A stretch of DNA of 64,000 nucleotides from Burkholderia sp. Ax-1719 (GCF_011753055.1 NZ_VWWJ01000021.1:62001-126000); one strand, 5' to 3'. Positions 1-9,184 are shown, numbered from the stretch's first letter. The notes: a model not told the origin generated them from the sequence alone. Program-made: numbers and translations.

Positions 1-1094
1 GGATCGAACAGCACGGCCTTCGAGACGTCGAACAGCAGTTCCATGCTGTTGAGCGGCTGCGGATTCGCGCCCGGGTGCACGCGGCTCACCACGCGCTTGC
101 CGTTGACCTGTGCGAACACCAGCGTGTCCGGACCGGTCGGCTCGATCACATCGACCTTCACGGTGTGACGTTGCAGTTCGTGGCCGTGACCGTCGTGCGA
201 GCTGCGCGCGTCGGTGATGCGTTCCGGGCGCAGGCCCAGCACCACTTCCTGGCCGATATGGCTGCGCAGCTTGTTCGCCTCGAACGGCAGGTTCAGCACG
301 TTGCGCGCCACGCCCGTATCCAGTTCGATACCCACACCCGAGCCCTGCTCCACCAGTTTGCCGTTGATGAAGTTCATCGGCGGCGCGCCGATAAAGCCCG
401 CCACGAACAGGTTCGACGGCGAATCGTAGATGTCCTGCGGTGCGCCGAACTGCTGCACGATACCGTCCTTCATCACCGCGATGCGGTCGCCGAGCGTCAT
501 GGCCTCGATCTGGTCGTGCGTCACGTAGACAATGGTCTTGCCCACGCGCTGATGCAGCAGCTTGATTTCCGAACGCATCTCGATGCGCAGCTTGGCGTCG
601 AGGTTCGAGAGCGGTTCGTCGAACAGGAACATGATCGGATCGCGCGCCAGCGCGCGGCCCATGGCGACGCGCTGACGCTGGCCGCCCGACAGCTGGCCCG
701 GCTTGCGGTCGAGCAGATGCTGGATCTGCAGCATGCTGGAGACACGGTCGACGATCTGCGTCTGTTCGGCCTTCGGCACCTTGCGGATGTTCAGGCCGAA
801 CGAGATGTTCTCGCGCACCGTCATCGACGGATAGAGCGCGTACGACTGGAACACCATCGCGATATCGCGATCTTTCGGCGAGAGGTTATTCACCACCTTG
901 CCGTCCATCATGATCTCGCCCTTGGTCACGGTTTCGAGACCCGCGATCATGTTGAGCAGCGTCGACTTCCCGCAGCCCGAGCCGCCGACCAGAATCAGGA
1001 ACTGGCCGTCTTCGATGTCGATGTTCACGCCCTTGAGGACGGGCACCCCGTTCGGGTAGGTCTTGTAGACGTCGCGAATGGAAAGGCTTGCCAT
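1..1094 (-). CDS. Sugar ABC transporter ATP-binding protein (UgpC/MalK type), 3' end cut by window edge
   Basis: This is the cytoplasmic ATPase of an ABC sugar importer. About 364 codons are visible, starting at the ATG complementary to 1092-1094; the family is about 360-370 residues, so only a few C-terminal codons are missing. The order of motifs is Walker A (GGSGCGKST), Q-loop (VFQSYALYP), signature (LSGGQRQRVAMGRA), Walker B (FLFDEPLSNLDA) and H-loop (VTHDQ), followed by the regulatory C-terminal domain typical of MalK/UgpC. It is the last visible gene of a minus-strand operon after the binding protein and two permeases. Proximity to zwf-pgl-glk makes glucose or a related hexose the likely substrate, which is inference from context. 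Confidence 0.93.
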   Translation of the reverse strand, partial: MASLSIRDVYKTYPNGVPVLKGVNIDIEDGQFLILVGGSGCGKSTLLNMIAGLETVTKGEIMMDGKVVNNLSPKDRDIAMVFQSYALYPSMTVRENISFGLNIRKVPKAEQTQIVDRVSSMLQIQHLLDRKPGQLSGGQRQRVAMGRALARDPIMFLFDEPLSNLDAKLRIEMRSEIKLLHQRVGKTIVYVTHDQIEAMTLGDRIAVMKDGIVQQFGAPQDIYDSPSNLFVAGFIGAPPMNFINGKLVEQGSGVGIELDTGVARNVLNLPFEANKLRSHIGQEVVLGLRPERITDARSSHDGHGHELQRHTVKVDVIEPTGPDTLVFAQVNGKRVVSRVHPGANPQPLNSMELLFDVSKAVLFD

Positions 1095-1125
1095 GCTATG
1101 AATCCTTTTAATCGATTAGAGCTTC

Positions 1126-1983
1126 TTAGCCCTTCACCGCGCCCGCCGTGAGGCCGCGCACGAAGTAGCGGCCGGCGATCACGTAGACGAGCAGCGTGGG
1201 CAGCGCGGCGATAATCGCGCCGGCCATGTCGACGTTGTATTCCTTCACGCCCGTGGACGTGTTCACGAGATTGTTCAGCGCCACCGTGATCGGCATCGAA
1301 TCGACGCCCGAGAACACGATACCGAACAGGAAGTCATTCCAGATCTGCGTGAATTGCCAGATCAGGCACACCATGAAGATGGGCAGCGAGATCGGTAGCA
1401 TGATGCGCGTGAAGATCATGAAGAAACCGGCGCCGTCGATGCGCGCAGCCTTCACGAGTTCAGCCGGCACGCTCACGTAGAAGTTGCGGAAGAACATCGT
1501 CGTGAACGCAATACCGTAGACCACGTGTACCACCACCAGACCGCCAATCGTGTTCGACAGGCCGAGGAAGCCTTCGAGACGCGCCATCGGCAGCAGGATC
1601 GCCTGGAACGGGATGAAGCAGCCCACCAGCAGCATCGTGAAGAGCGCATCCGCGCCGCGGAAGCGCCAGTGCGTGAGCACATAGCCGTTGAACGCGCCGA
1701 TGATCGACGAGATCAGCACAGCCGGAATCACCATCTTCACCGAGTTCATGAAGAACGGCTGCATACCGTCACAACGCACGCCGGTACAGGCCTCGGCCCA
1801 TGCCTTCACCCACGGCGCGAAGCTCGGGTGCGCAGGCAGCGTGAGCATGTTGCCCGTGTGCAGCTCGTCGAGCGTCTTGAACGACGTCGACAGCATCACG
1901 TAGAGCGGGAACAGGAAGTACAGCGCGAACAGGATCAGCACCGCGTAGATGAACACGCGGCTCACATTCATCTTAGGCTGCAT
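1126..1983 (-). CDS. Carbohydrate ABC transporter permease (MalG-like)
   Basis: This 285-residue inner-membrane protein is the second permease of the sugar importer. It has a hydrophobic segment at residues 8-30 and several later membrane spans. An EAA-type loop (ELVKAARIDGAGFFMIFTRIMLPISLP), which docks on the ATPase, is present at about residues 175-205. The start at 1983 is preceded by GAGGAG about nine bases upstream on the minus strand, and the reading frame overlaps the end of the upstream permease gene by 11 bp, so the two are translationally coupled. It belongs to the CUT1 class, probably the GtsC type described for Pseudomonas glucose uptake; the exact sugar is not shown by sequence. 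Confidence 0.93.
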   Translation of the reverse strand: MQPKMNVSRVFIYAVLILFALYFLFPLYVMLSTSFKTLDELHTGNMLTLPAHPSFAPWVKAWAEACTGVRCDGMQPFFMNSVKMVIPAVLISSIIGAFNGYVLTHWRFRGADALFTMLLVGCFIPFQAILLPMARLEGFLGLSNTIGGLVVVHVVYGIAFTTMFFRNFYVSVPAELVKAARIDGAGFFMIFTRIMLPISLPIFMVCLIWQFTQIWNDFLFGIVFSGVDSMPITVALNNLVNTSTGVKEYNVDMAGAIIAALPTLLVYVIAGRYFVRGLTAGAVKG

Positions 1984-2917
1984 TGCGCGTGCTCCTCGAT
2001 TCCAGATACATGAGCGGCACGAGTACGGCCACGACGGTGGCGAGCATCATCATCGACGAAGCTGCGCCGACGCCGAGTTGCCCGCGGTTGAACGAGAACG
2101 TGTACATGAAGATGGCCGGCAGCGAGGACGACGTACCCGGGCCGCCAGCGGTGAGCGCCACCACCAGGTCGAAGGTCTTGATCGTGATGTGGCACAGGAT
2201 CAGCAGCACCGAGAAAAACACCGGACGCATGCTCGGAATCACGATCTTGCGGTAGATCGTGGGCAGCGTCGCGCCGTCCACCTGGGCAGCCTTGAAGATT
2301 TCGCTATCCACGCCGCGCAGGCCCGCGAGGAACAGCGCCATGCAAAAGCCCGTGGACTGCCACGCCGCCGCCACGACGATACAGAAGATCGCCTTGTCCG
2401 GGTCGTTGAGCCAGCCCAGCTGGAAGCTGGTCCAGCCCCAGTCGTGCAACACCTGCTGGATGCCCAGATCGGGATTGAAAATCCACTGCCAGGCCGTACC
2501 CGTCACGATGTACGAGAGCGCCATCGGGTAGAGGAACACCGCGCGCAGCGCGCCCTCCTGACGAATCTGCTGGTCGAGCAGGATCGCGAGGAACAGGCCG
2601 AGAAACACGCAGATGACGATAAACGGAATGCCGAACCAGCCGAGGTTCTGCGCCGACGTCCACCAGACGTCGTTCGAGAACAGCTCGCTGTAGCGGTCGA
2701 AGCCTGCAAAATCGTAGCGCGGCATCAATCGCGAATTGGACAGCGAGATATAGCCGGTGATGGCGATGAAGCCGTAGACGAACACAAGGCTGATCAGAAT
2801 ACTGGGCGAAAGCACCAGCTTCGGAATCCAGCGGTCTGCAAGCGCCGCCATGGGCGACGCGCGGCGCGATTCAGCAGGCGAGGCCGCCTTGCCGTTGCCG
2901 CTAAGAGAAGCAGTCAC
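1973..2917 (-). CDS. Carbohydrate ABC transporter permease (MalF-like)
   Basis: This is the first permease of the sugar importer, 314 residues if it starts at the GTG complementary to 2915-2917. That start is chosen because AGGAG lies seven bases upstream; an in-frame ATG further upstream (2965) would add a polar 16-residue tail with no ribosome site. The protein has a hydrophilic N-terminus of about 28 residues, a first membrane span near WIPKLVLSPSILISLVFVYG, further spans, and the EAA loop (IFKAAQVDGATLPTIYRKIVIPSMRP) that contacts the ATPase. It follows the binding-protein gene after about 137 bp and overlaps the next permease gene. Confidence 0.92.
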   Translation of the reverse strand: MTASLSGNGKAASPAESRRASPMAALADRWIPKLVLSPSILISLVFVYGFIAITGYISLSNSRLMPRYDFAGFDRYSELFSNDVWWTSAQNLGWFGIPFIVICVFLGLFLAILLDQQIRQEGALRAVFLYPMALSYIVTGTAWQWIFNPDLGIQQVLHDWGWTSFQLGWLNDPDKAIFCIVVAAAWQSTGFCMALFLAGLRGVDSEIFKAAQVDGATLPTIYRKIVIPSMRPVFFSVLLILCHITIKTFDLVVALTAGGPGTSSSLPAIFMYTFSFNRGQLGVGAASSMMMLATVVAVLVPLMYLESRSTRNAA

Positions 2918-3054
2918 TGCGCAACTCCTGTTACGGTGCGAAAAATCGAAAGCGACTTTGCGCACGATGATGGGGTTCGGGTTGAACCGTCATGCCCGGG
3001 ATGCGCCGCACGCGGCGTGCGCATCCCGTCTTGCTTCAACAACTCATCACACGA

Positions 3055-4302
3055 TTACTTCGTCTTCGCTGCCTTCGCGAGCGCTTCGACTGCGCTCTTC
3101 GAATCTTGCGTCGAGTTCATGAACTTGGTGACGACGTCGGTGATCGCACCGGCCGTGGCATCGGCTTGCGCCATGCCGTGAGCCAGCGACGGAACGTAGC
3201 CGCCAGCCTTGATGGCCGTCTGCTCATCCGCGTACGACTGCTTGCCGCAATCGTCGAACTTGCTCATATCGACGCCCAGACGCACCGGGATCGAACCCTT
3301 GTACAGGCTGAACTGTTCCTGGAAGGCCGGGCTCATGATGGTCTTGGCCAGCGCCAGTTGGCCCGGCGTTGCCGTCTTCTGGCCCTTCTGCTGGAAGAAC
3401 ACGAACGAGTCGACGTTGAAGGTGTAGCCCTTCGACGTGCCCGGCACCGGTGCGCAGATGTAGTCCGCACCCGGCTTCTTGTTCGCGTTGTTGAACTCGC
3501 CCTTGGCCCAGTCGCCCATGAACTGCATGCCGGCCTTGCCGTTGATGACCATGGCGGTGGCCAGGTTCCAGTCGCGGCCCGTGCGACCGTTATCCATGTA
3601 CGACTCGATCTTGCGGACCGTGTCGAACACGCCGACCATCTGCGCCGACGTCAGCGTCTTCTGGTCCAGATCGACGATGGCCTTCTTGTAGAAGTCCGCG
3701 CCTTGCGACAGAACCACGTCTTCCCACAGCGTCAGGTCCTGCCACGGCTGGCCGCCGGCTGCCACCGGCTGGATGCCTGCGGCCTTGAGCTTGTCAGCCA
3801 GGGCGAAGAATTCCGGCCACGTGGTCGGGGCCTTTGCGCCAACCTTGTCGAGCGCTGCCTTGTTGATCCACAGCCAGTTCACGCGGTGCACCGAGAACGG
3901 CGCGGCAACGTAGTGACCGTCTGCGTGGATGATCTTGTCGATCTGCGGCGGCAGATTCGCCTTCCAGTCGCCGGCGACCGAGTCGATCGGCACCAGCACG
4001 CCCTGCTCCGCCCATTCCTGGATCAGCGGACCCTTGATCTGGGCCGCCGAAGGCGCATTGCCCGAGATCACCTGGGTCTTCAGTGCGGTCATTGCTGCCG
4101 CGCCCGCGCCACCGGCAACGGCGAAGTCCTTCCAGGTGTAGCCCTGCTTCTGCATGTCGTCCTTGAGCACGCCGACGGCCTTCGATTCGCCGCCCGACGT
4201 CCACCAGTGCAGCACTTCGATCGACTCGGCAGCTTGCGCCGTGGCGACGCCGCCCATCAGACCTGCTGCGCACAGTGCGCCCATGATCGCTCGGAATTTC
4301 AT
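3055..4302 (-). CDS. Sugar ABC transporter substrate-binding protein (GtsA-like)
   Basis: This 415-residue periplasmic protein captures the sugar for the importer encoded downstream. A signal peptide covers about residues 1-24 (MKFRAIMGALCAAGLMGG then ATAQA-AES), and the mature protein starts with IEVLHWWTSGGESKA, a hallmark of family 1 extracellular solute-binding proteins for sugars. The start is supported by GGAGGAG about ten bases upstream on the minus strand. It is the first gene of the operon, transcribed divergently from zwf. Homologues in Pseudomonas (GtsA) bind glucose and this gene sits next to glucose-catabolic genes, so glucose or mannose is a reasonable guess. Confidence 0.92.
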   Translation of the reverse strand: MKFRAIMGALCAAGLMGGVATAQAAESIEVLHWWTSGGESKAVGVLKDDMQKQGYTWKDFAVAGGAGAAAMTALKTQVISGNAPSAAQIKGPLIQEWAEQGVLVPIDSVAGDWKANLPPQIDKIIHADGHYVAAPFSVHRVNWLWINKAALDKVGAKAPTTWPEFFALADKLKAAGIQPVAAGGQPWQDLTLWEDVVLSQGADFYKKAIVDLDQKTLTSAQMVGVFDTVRKIESYMDNGRTGRDWNLATAMVINGKAGMQFMGDWAKGEFNNANKKPGADYICAPVPGTSKGYTFNVDSFVFFQQKGQKTATPGQLALAKTIMSPAFQEQFSLYKGSIPVRLGVDMSKFDDCGKQSYADEQTAIKAGGYVPSLAHGMAQADATAGAITDVVTKFMNSTQDSKSAVEALAKAAKTK

Positions 4303-4793
4303 TGCTTATCTCCTCCAGACACCTGAACAAAAAAGTCGGTTGGCCCCTGATTTCGCCAGGGTGCGGTGTAGTTCAAACAGGCAAAACACTGGACGGACGA
4401 AAGTGGCGCCGGAGTACCGCGCGCGCGTGTTGTCTTGGGATGCGCGCGGGCCGCGGGCCGGTTTCCGGCCGCTGGACGCTCAAGAGATGAGTGGTTCGGG
4501 ATGCAAAGACTGTCTCCTCTTTTGATTTTGTCCGGCCCACGCCCGCCAGGCTTATTCGCTGCCTGTAGATGCGCGGCCAGTCGAGGCGCCGCCTGCATCG
4601 TTCATGCGCGTGCGGCTCACGCCTTCCATATGTGGCTAACCTCGATCATTCGCCGGGCTCGCCGATGGACAGATTCATTGTCCTTTAACATGGGAGACGT
4701 TCCGTCCGACTCGCGAAATACGCCTGAAGACCGCCGCAAACCCTCGCCGGGCCGCGCTTCCCCACGCTTTTTTCATCGAATCAACGTTACCTC

Positions 4794-4821
4794 TTGATTT
4801 GGATTGTAGTTAAACTACAAT
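4794..4821 (+). promoter_or_regulatory. Probable sigma70 promoter of zwf-pgl-glk
   Basis: A -35-like TTGATT at 4794-4799 and a -10-like TACAAT at 4816-4821 are separated by 16 bp. This predicts a transcript starting near 4828 with an untranslated leader of about 130 nt before zwf. The -10 hexamer lies inside the palindrome described next, so a bound repressor would block RNA polymerase. Confidence 0.6.
4803..4821. promoter_or_regulatory. HexR-type operator palindrome
   Basis: ATTGTAGTTAAACTACAAT is a perfect inverted repeat with nine-base arms around a central A. It agrees with the HexR consensus known from gamma-proteobacteria (TGTA-rich half sites separated by an A/T core). HexR is an RpiR-family repressor of zwf and other Entner-Doudoroff genes that is released by 2-keto-3-deoxy-6-phosphogluconate. 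An RpiR domain is encoded in this same operon, fused to glucokinase. Binding is inferred. Confidence 0.75.
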
Positions 4822-4957
4822 TCAGTGTCAAAAAAAATTTTATCGGACTACGGCCGCTTGACGGACCGCTGCCCGCGCCCTGCTGGCGCGGCCCGAGCGG
4901 CCCGGTTCGAGTCTGCTTTTGGCCTGGGTTCGACCCATCTGGACTGTGACGGAGACT

Positions 4958-6424
4958 ATGCAATTCCCTACCGATTCAGGATTCACGTTCGTGCTGTTCG
5001 GCGCCACCGGCGACCTGGCGATGCGCAAGATTCTTCCGGCACTGTTCGAGGCGCACCGCTCGGGCATGCTGGCCGAATCCGGCAAGATCGTGGGCGTGGC
5101 GCGCCATGAAAACGACCGCGATCACTATCTCCAGTGGGTCGAGGAGCACGTCAAGCCGCACGTCTCGAAGGGCGGTCTGGACGAAGCCGCCTGGGCCAGC
5201 TTCCTCGAACGCATCGTCTATGTGAAGCTCGACCTGTCGCGCGCCGAAGACTTCGGCATGCTGCGCGACGGCATCGCCGGGCTGCCGGGCATCCGCGTGT
5301 TCTATCTGGCGACTGGCCCGTCCCTGTTCGTGCCGATCTGCCGCGCGCTCGCCGCGGTCGGCCTGAACGAGAACTCGCGCATCGTGCTGGAAAAGCCGCT
5401 CGGCTACGACCTGAAGTCGTCGAATGCGATCAACGATGCAGTCGGCGAAATTTTTGCCGAAGAGCAGATCTATCGCATTGACCACTATCTCGGCAAAGAG
5501 CCGGTGCAGAACCTGCTGGCGCTGCGCTTCGGCAATGCGCTGTTCGAGCCGCTGTGGCGCCGCGAATGGGTCGAAAGCATCCAGATCACGATTGCGGAAG
5601 AGCTCGGCGTGGAAGCGCGCGGCGACTTCTACGACAACACCGGCGCGCTGCGCGACATGGTGCAGAACCACTTGCTGCAGCTGCTTTCGATCGTGGCGAT
5701 GGAGCCGCCGCACTCGATGGATTCGGACTCGGTGCGCGACGAAAAGCTGCGCGTGCTGCGCGCGCTCAAGCCCATCGATCCCAACGAAATCAGCAAGGTC
5801 GCCGTGCGCGGCCAGTATCACGCGGGCGTGATCCGCGGCACGCCGGTGCCCGCGTACGCCACCGAAAAAGGCGTGAAGCCCGACAGCCGCACCGACACCT
5901 TCGTTGCGCTGAAAGTCGAGATCGAAAACTGGCGCTGGGCCGGCGTGCCGTTCTTCCTGCGCACCGGCAAGCGTCTGGCCGATCGCGTCGCGGAAATCGT
6001 GGTCAATTTCCGTCCGGTGCCGCATTCGGCGCTCGGTCCCACGGCGCTGCGTCCCGGTTCGAACCGACTCGTGATCCGCCTGCAGCCGAATGAAACGATT
6101 CGTCTCTACTGCCTCGCCAAGCAGCCCGGCGAAGGCATGAACCTCGCGAGCGTGCATCTGGATCTCGCGTTCGACCAGTTCTTCCGCGAAGGGCAGATGG
6201 AGGCGTATCAACGTCTCCTGCTCGACGTCATCAACGGTCGCCTGGCCCTCTTCGTGCGCCGCGACGAACAGGAAGCCGCGTGGAAATGGGTCGAGCCGAT
6301 CCTCAACGACTGGACCACCTCCACCCGCCCGCCCAAGCCGTATGCGGCGGGCACGTGGGGACCGGCGGCGGCGAGCGCGATGCTGGCGCAGCACGGCACC
6401 TGCTGGCTCGAAGAAGAGAATTGA
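4958..6424 (+). CDS. zwf: Glucose-6-phosphate 1-dehydrogenase
   Basis: This 488-residue cytoplasmic enzyme oxidises glucose 6-phosphate to 6-phosphogluconolactone with NADP+ or NAD+. The N-terminal Rossmann motif FGATGDLAMRK is at residues 10-20, and the active-site signature RIDHYLGKEPVQN is at about residues 172-184. The length matches the family. The ATG at 4958 is chosen because it gives the normal N-terminus just before the Rossmann strand and has GGAG directly upstream; an in-frame ATG at 4919 would add 13 residues with no ribosome site. It is the first gene of the zwf-pgl-glk operon. Confidence 0.97.
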   Translation: MQFPTDSGFTFVLFGATGDLAMRKILPALFEAHRSGMLAESGKIVGVARHENDRDHYLQWVEEHVKPHVSKGGLDEAAWASFLERIVYVKLDLSRAEDFGMLRDGIAGLPGIRVFYLATGPSLFVPICRALAAVGLNENSRIVLEKPLGYDLKSSNAINDAVGEIFAEEQIYRIDHYLGKEPVQNLLALRFGNALFEPLWRREWVESIQITIAEELGVEARGDFYDNTGALRDMVQNHLLQLLSIVAMEPPHSMDSDSVRDEKLRVLRALKPIDPNEISKVAVRGQYHAGVIRGTPVPAYATEKGVKPDSRTDTFVALKVEIENWRWAGVPFFLRTGKRLADRVAEIVVNFRPVPHSALGPTALRPGSNRLVIRLQPNETIRLYCLAKQPGEGMNLASVHLDLAFDQFFREGQMEAYQRLLLDVINGRLALFVRRDEQEAAWKWVEPILNDWTTSTRPPKPYAAGTWGPAAASAMLAQHGTCWLEEEN

Positions 6425-6505
6425 TGCGGGCGCATCAGTGCGCGCACGCCGTAACGGACAGATGAACGACCCCGAAGACCTACAAAAAAGCAGCCTGGAG
6501 GAGAA

Positions 6506-7207
6506 GTGATCGAGCTTCACGTATTCGACGACCCGCGCGTCCAATCCGACGCGCTGGCGCGAGCCGTGGGCGACGCGCTACATGCGTCGCTCACCGCTCT
6601 TGCAGCCGCGCCCGGCACCGGTGCGCGCCGTGCGACGCTCGCCGTCTCCGGCGGCACGAGCCCGCGTCCGTTTCTCGAGAACCTGTCGACGCATCGTTTC
6701 GACTGGGCCCACACCGACGTCACGCTGGTGGACGACCGCTGGGTGCCGGAAGCCGATAGCGCCAGCAACGCGCGCCTCGTGCGCGAAACGCTGCTCAAGC
6801 ACGAAGCCGCTCACGCGCGCTTTCTGCCGCTGGTGGACGTGACGCAGGATCTCGACGCCCATGTGGCCGCGCTCAATGCCGATCCGCAGCGCCTTGTGCC
6901 GAATGTCGCCGTGCTGGGCATGGGCGAGGACGGCCACACCGCCTCGATCTTCGCCGACGCCCCCGAGTGGCATGAGGCCATCACCACCGCGCGCCCGTTC
7001 GTGGCCGTGCATCCGCAGGCCGCGCCCCATGCGCGCGTGTCGTGGTCGATGCAGGCCCTGCGCCAGGTCGACCGTCTGTTCCTGCTGATCGCGGGACAGC
7101 GCAAGCTCGACGTGCTGCAACAGGCCGCCGCGACAGAACAAAACAACGCCATCTCGAAGCTGGCGAACGACAAGGGAGTGAGACTCGATGTCTACTGGTG
7201 CGCCTAA
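6506..7207 (+). CDS. pgl: 6-phosphogluconolactonase
   Basis: This 233-residue enzyme hydrolyses 6-phosphogluconolactone to 6-phosphogluconate, the step after Zwf. The family motifs SGGTSPRPFLENL (near residue 50) and VTLVDDRWVP (near 75) and the later GMGEDGHTASIF are present. It starts with GTG at 6506, preceded by GGAGGAG about six bases upstream. The end overlaps the start of the glucokinase fusion gene by 20 bp in another frame, indicating translational coupling within the operon. Confidence 0.95.
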   Translation: MIELHVFDDPRVQSDALARAVGDALHASLTALAAAPGTGARRATLAVSGGTSPRPFLENLSTHRFDWAHTDVTLVDDRWVPEADSASNARLVRETLLKHEAAHARFLPLVDVTQDLDAHVAALNADPQRLVPNVAVLGMGEDGHTASIFADAPEWHEAITTARPFVAVHPQAAPHARVSWSMQALRQVDRLFLLIAGQRKLDVLQQAAATEQNNAISKLANDKGVRLDVYWCA

Positions 7208-9104
7208 CAAATCCGCCTCTGGCGCGGGCCAGCACGCCGACGGACCGAGACTGCTCGCCGATATCGGCGGCACCAACGCGCGCTTCGCGCTGGAAACCGC
7301 GCCGGGCGACATCGGCCAGGTGCGTGTGTATCCGTGCGCGCAGTATCCGGGCGTCGCCGAGGTGATCCAGCAGTATCTGAAAGACACGAAGATCGGCCGC
7401 GTCAATCATGCGGCGATCGCCATCGCCAATCCGGTCGACGGCGACCAGGTGCGCATGACCAATCACGACTGGACCTTCTCGATCGAAGCCACGCGCCGCG
7501 CGCTCGGTTTCGACACGCTGCTGGTCGTGAACGACTTCACCGCGCTTGCCATGGCGCTGCCGGGTCTCACCGACGCGCAGCGCGTCCAGGTGGGCGGCGG
7601 CCAGCGTCGCCAGAACAGCGTGATCGGCCTGCTTGGGCCGGGCACGGGTCTGGGCGTCTCCGGCCTGATTCCCGCCGACGACCGCTGGATTGCGCTCGGC
7701 AGCGAAGGCGGTCACGCCAGCTTCTCGCCGCAGGACGAACGCGAAGACATCGTGCTGCAATACGCGCGCAAGAAGTGGCCGCATGTGTCGTTCGAGCGCG
7801 TCTGCGCCGGGCCTGGCGTCGAGCTGATCTATCGCGCGCTCGCTGCGCGCGACAAGAAGAAAGTGGGCGCGGATATCAACCCGGCCGAAGTCGTCAAGCG
7901 CGCGCACGAAGGCGAAGCCCTCGCGCTGGAAACGGTCGAAGTCTTCTGCGGCATTCTGGGCAGCTTTGCGGGCAATATCGCGGTGACGCTCGGCGCACTG
8001 GGCGGCATCTATATCGGCGGCGGCGTGGTGGGGCGTCTGGGCGAGCTGTTCATGCGCTCGCCGTTCCGCCAACGCTTCGAGGCCAAGGGCCGCTTCGACG
8101 TCTATCTCGCCAACGTGCCCACCTATGTGATCACGGCGGAATACCCCGCATTTCTGGGGGTGTCGGCGATTCTCGCGGAGCAGCTGTCGAACCGCGCAGG
8201 CGGCGGATCGTCGGCGGTGTTCGAGCGCATCCGCCAGATGCGCGACGCGCTCACGCCCGCCGAGCGCCGCGTGGCCGATCTCGCGCTCAATCATCCGCGC
8301 TCGATCATCAACGATCCGATCGTCGATATCGCGCGCAAGGCCGACGTGAGCCAGCCGACCGTGATCCGCTTCTGCCGGTCGCTCGGCTGTCAGGGTCTGT
8401 CGGATTTCAAGCTCAAGCTCGCCACCGGCCTGACGGGCACGATTCCGGTCAGCCACAGCCAGGTGCATCTGGGCGACACGGCCACCGATTTCGGCGCGAA
8501 GGTGCTCGACAACACGGTGTCGGCGATCCTGCAGTTGCGCGAGCATCTGAATTTCGATCAGGTCGAGCAGGCGATTTCGCTGCTCAACGGCGCACGGCGC
8601 ATCGAGTTCTACGGGCTGGGCAACTCGCACATCGTCGCGCAGGACGCGCACTACAAGTTCTTCCGCTTCGGCATCCCGACCATCGCTTATGGCGATCTCT
8701 ACATGCAGGCCGCTTCGGCGGCGCTGCTCGGCAAGGGCGATGTGATCGTGGCGGTGTCGAAGTCGGGTCGCGCGCCCGAACTGCTGCGCGTGCTCGATGT
8801 GGCGATGCAGGCCGGCGCGAAGGTGATCGCCATCACCTCCAGCAACACGCCGCTCGCCAAGCGCGCGACCGTGGCGCTGGAAACGGATCACATCGAAATG
8901 CGCGAGTCGCAGCTCTCGATGATCTCGCGCATCCTGCATCTGCTGATGATCGACATCCTCGCGGTGGGCGTTGCGATCCGTCGCGCCTCGCCCGATAACG
9001 ACGTGCGCAACGCGGTGGCGCAGGCGCGCGAGCAGGCCGACGACGATGCGTCCGCCGTGCTCGACTGGCTGAGCCACGGCGCGTCTTCCTCGCCGCGCGA
9101 ATAA
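7188..9104 (+). CDS. glk: Bifunctional glucokinase / RpiR (HexR-like) transcriptional regulator
   Basis: This 638-residue protein joins two activities. Residues about 20-335 form a Glk-type glucokinase (phosphate loop LLADIGGTNARF; GPGTGLGVSGL; EGGHASFSP) that phosphorylates glucose. Residues about 344-420 form an RpiR helix-turn-helix domain (LTPAERRVADLALNHP, then DVSQPTVIRFCRSLG), and residues about 455-600 form a SIS sugar-phosphate-binding domain (GLGNSHIVAQDAHYKFFR; VSKSGRAPELL). The latter half matches HexR. There is no stop or frameshift between the halves. The regulator probably controls its own operon through the palindrome upstream of zwf. Fused versions are known in Burkholderia genomes; the operator assignment is inference. 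Confidence 0.95.
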   Translation: MSTGAPNKSASGAGQHADGPRLLADIGGTNARFALETAPGDIGQVRVYPCAQYPGVAEVIQQYLKDTKIGRVNHAAIAIANPVDGDQVRMTNHDWTFSIEATRRALGFDTLLVVNDFTALAMALPGLTDAQRVQVGGGQRRQNSVIGLLGPGTGLGVSGLIPADDRWIALGSEGGHASFSPQDEREDIVLQYARKKWPHVSFERVCAGPGVELIYRALAARDKKKVGADINPAEVVKRAHEGEALALETVEVFCGILGSFAGNIAVTLGALGGIYIGGGVVGRLGELFMRSPFRQRFEAKGRFDVYLANVPTYVITAEYPAFLGVSAILAEQLSNRAGGGSSAVFERIRQMRDALTPAERRVADLALNHPRSIINDPIVDIARKADVSQPTVIRFCRSLGCQGLSDFKLKLATGLTGTIPVSHSQVHLGDTATDFGAKVLDNTVSAILQLREHLNFDQVEQAISLLNGARRIEFYGLGNSHIVAQDAHYKFFRFGIPTIAYGDLYMQAASAALLGKGDVIVAVSKSGRAPELLRVLDVAMQAGAKVIAITSSNTPLAKRATVALETDHIEMRESQLSMISRILHLLMIDILAVGVAIRRASPDNDVRNAVAQAREQADDDASAVLDWLSHGASSSPRE

Positions 9105-9121
9105 GGCGGTTTGGAGCCGGC

Positions 9122-9155
9122 ATAAAAAAACGGGACGCTCAAGCGTCCCGTTTTT
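9122..9155. terminator. Bidirectional intrinsic terminator
   Basis: A stem ACGGGACGCT / AGCGTCCCGT with a very short loop is flanked by an A-tract on the left and a T-tract on the right. It can end both the zwf-pgl-glk transcript and the convergent efflux-pump transcript. Confidence 0.9.
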
Positions 9156-9184
9156 CATTGGTCGAAGCGGCGTCGCATGCCGCT

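Larger units (their letters stand above)
4303..4957. other. Divergent regulatory region between sugar importer and zwf
   Basis: This gap separates two divergent operons. It contains no convincing gene: short ORFs here lack codon bias and ribosome sites. The zwf-proximal part is AT-richer and carries the zwf promoter and a perfect palindrome (separate entries). A degenerate copy of half of that palindrome lies at 4367-4381, close to the importer start. The remaining stretch, roughly 4390-4780, shows nothing recognisable. Confidence 0.7.
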
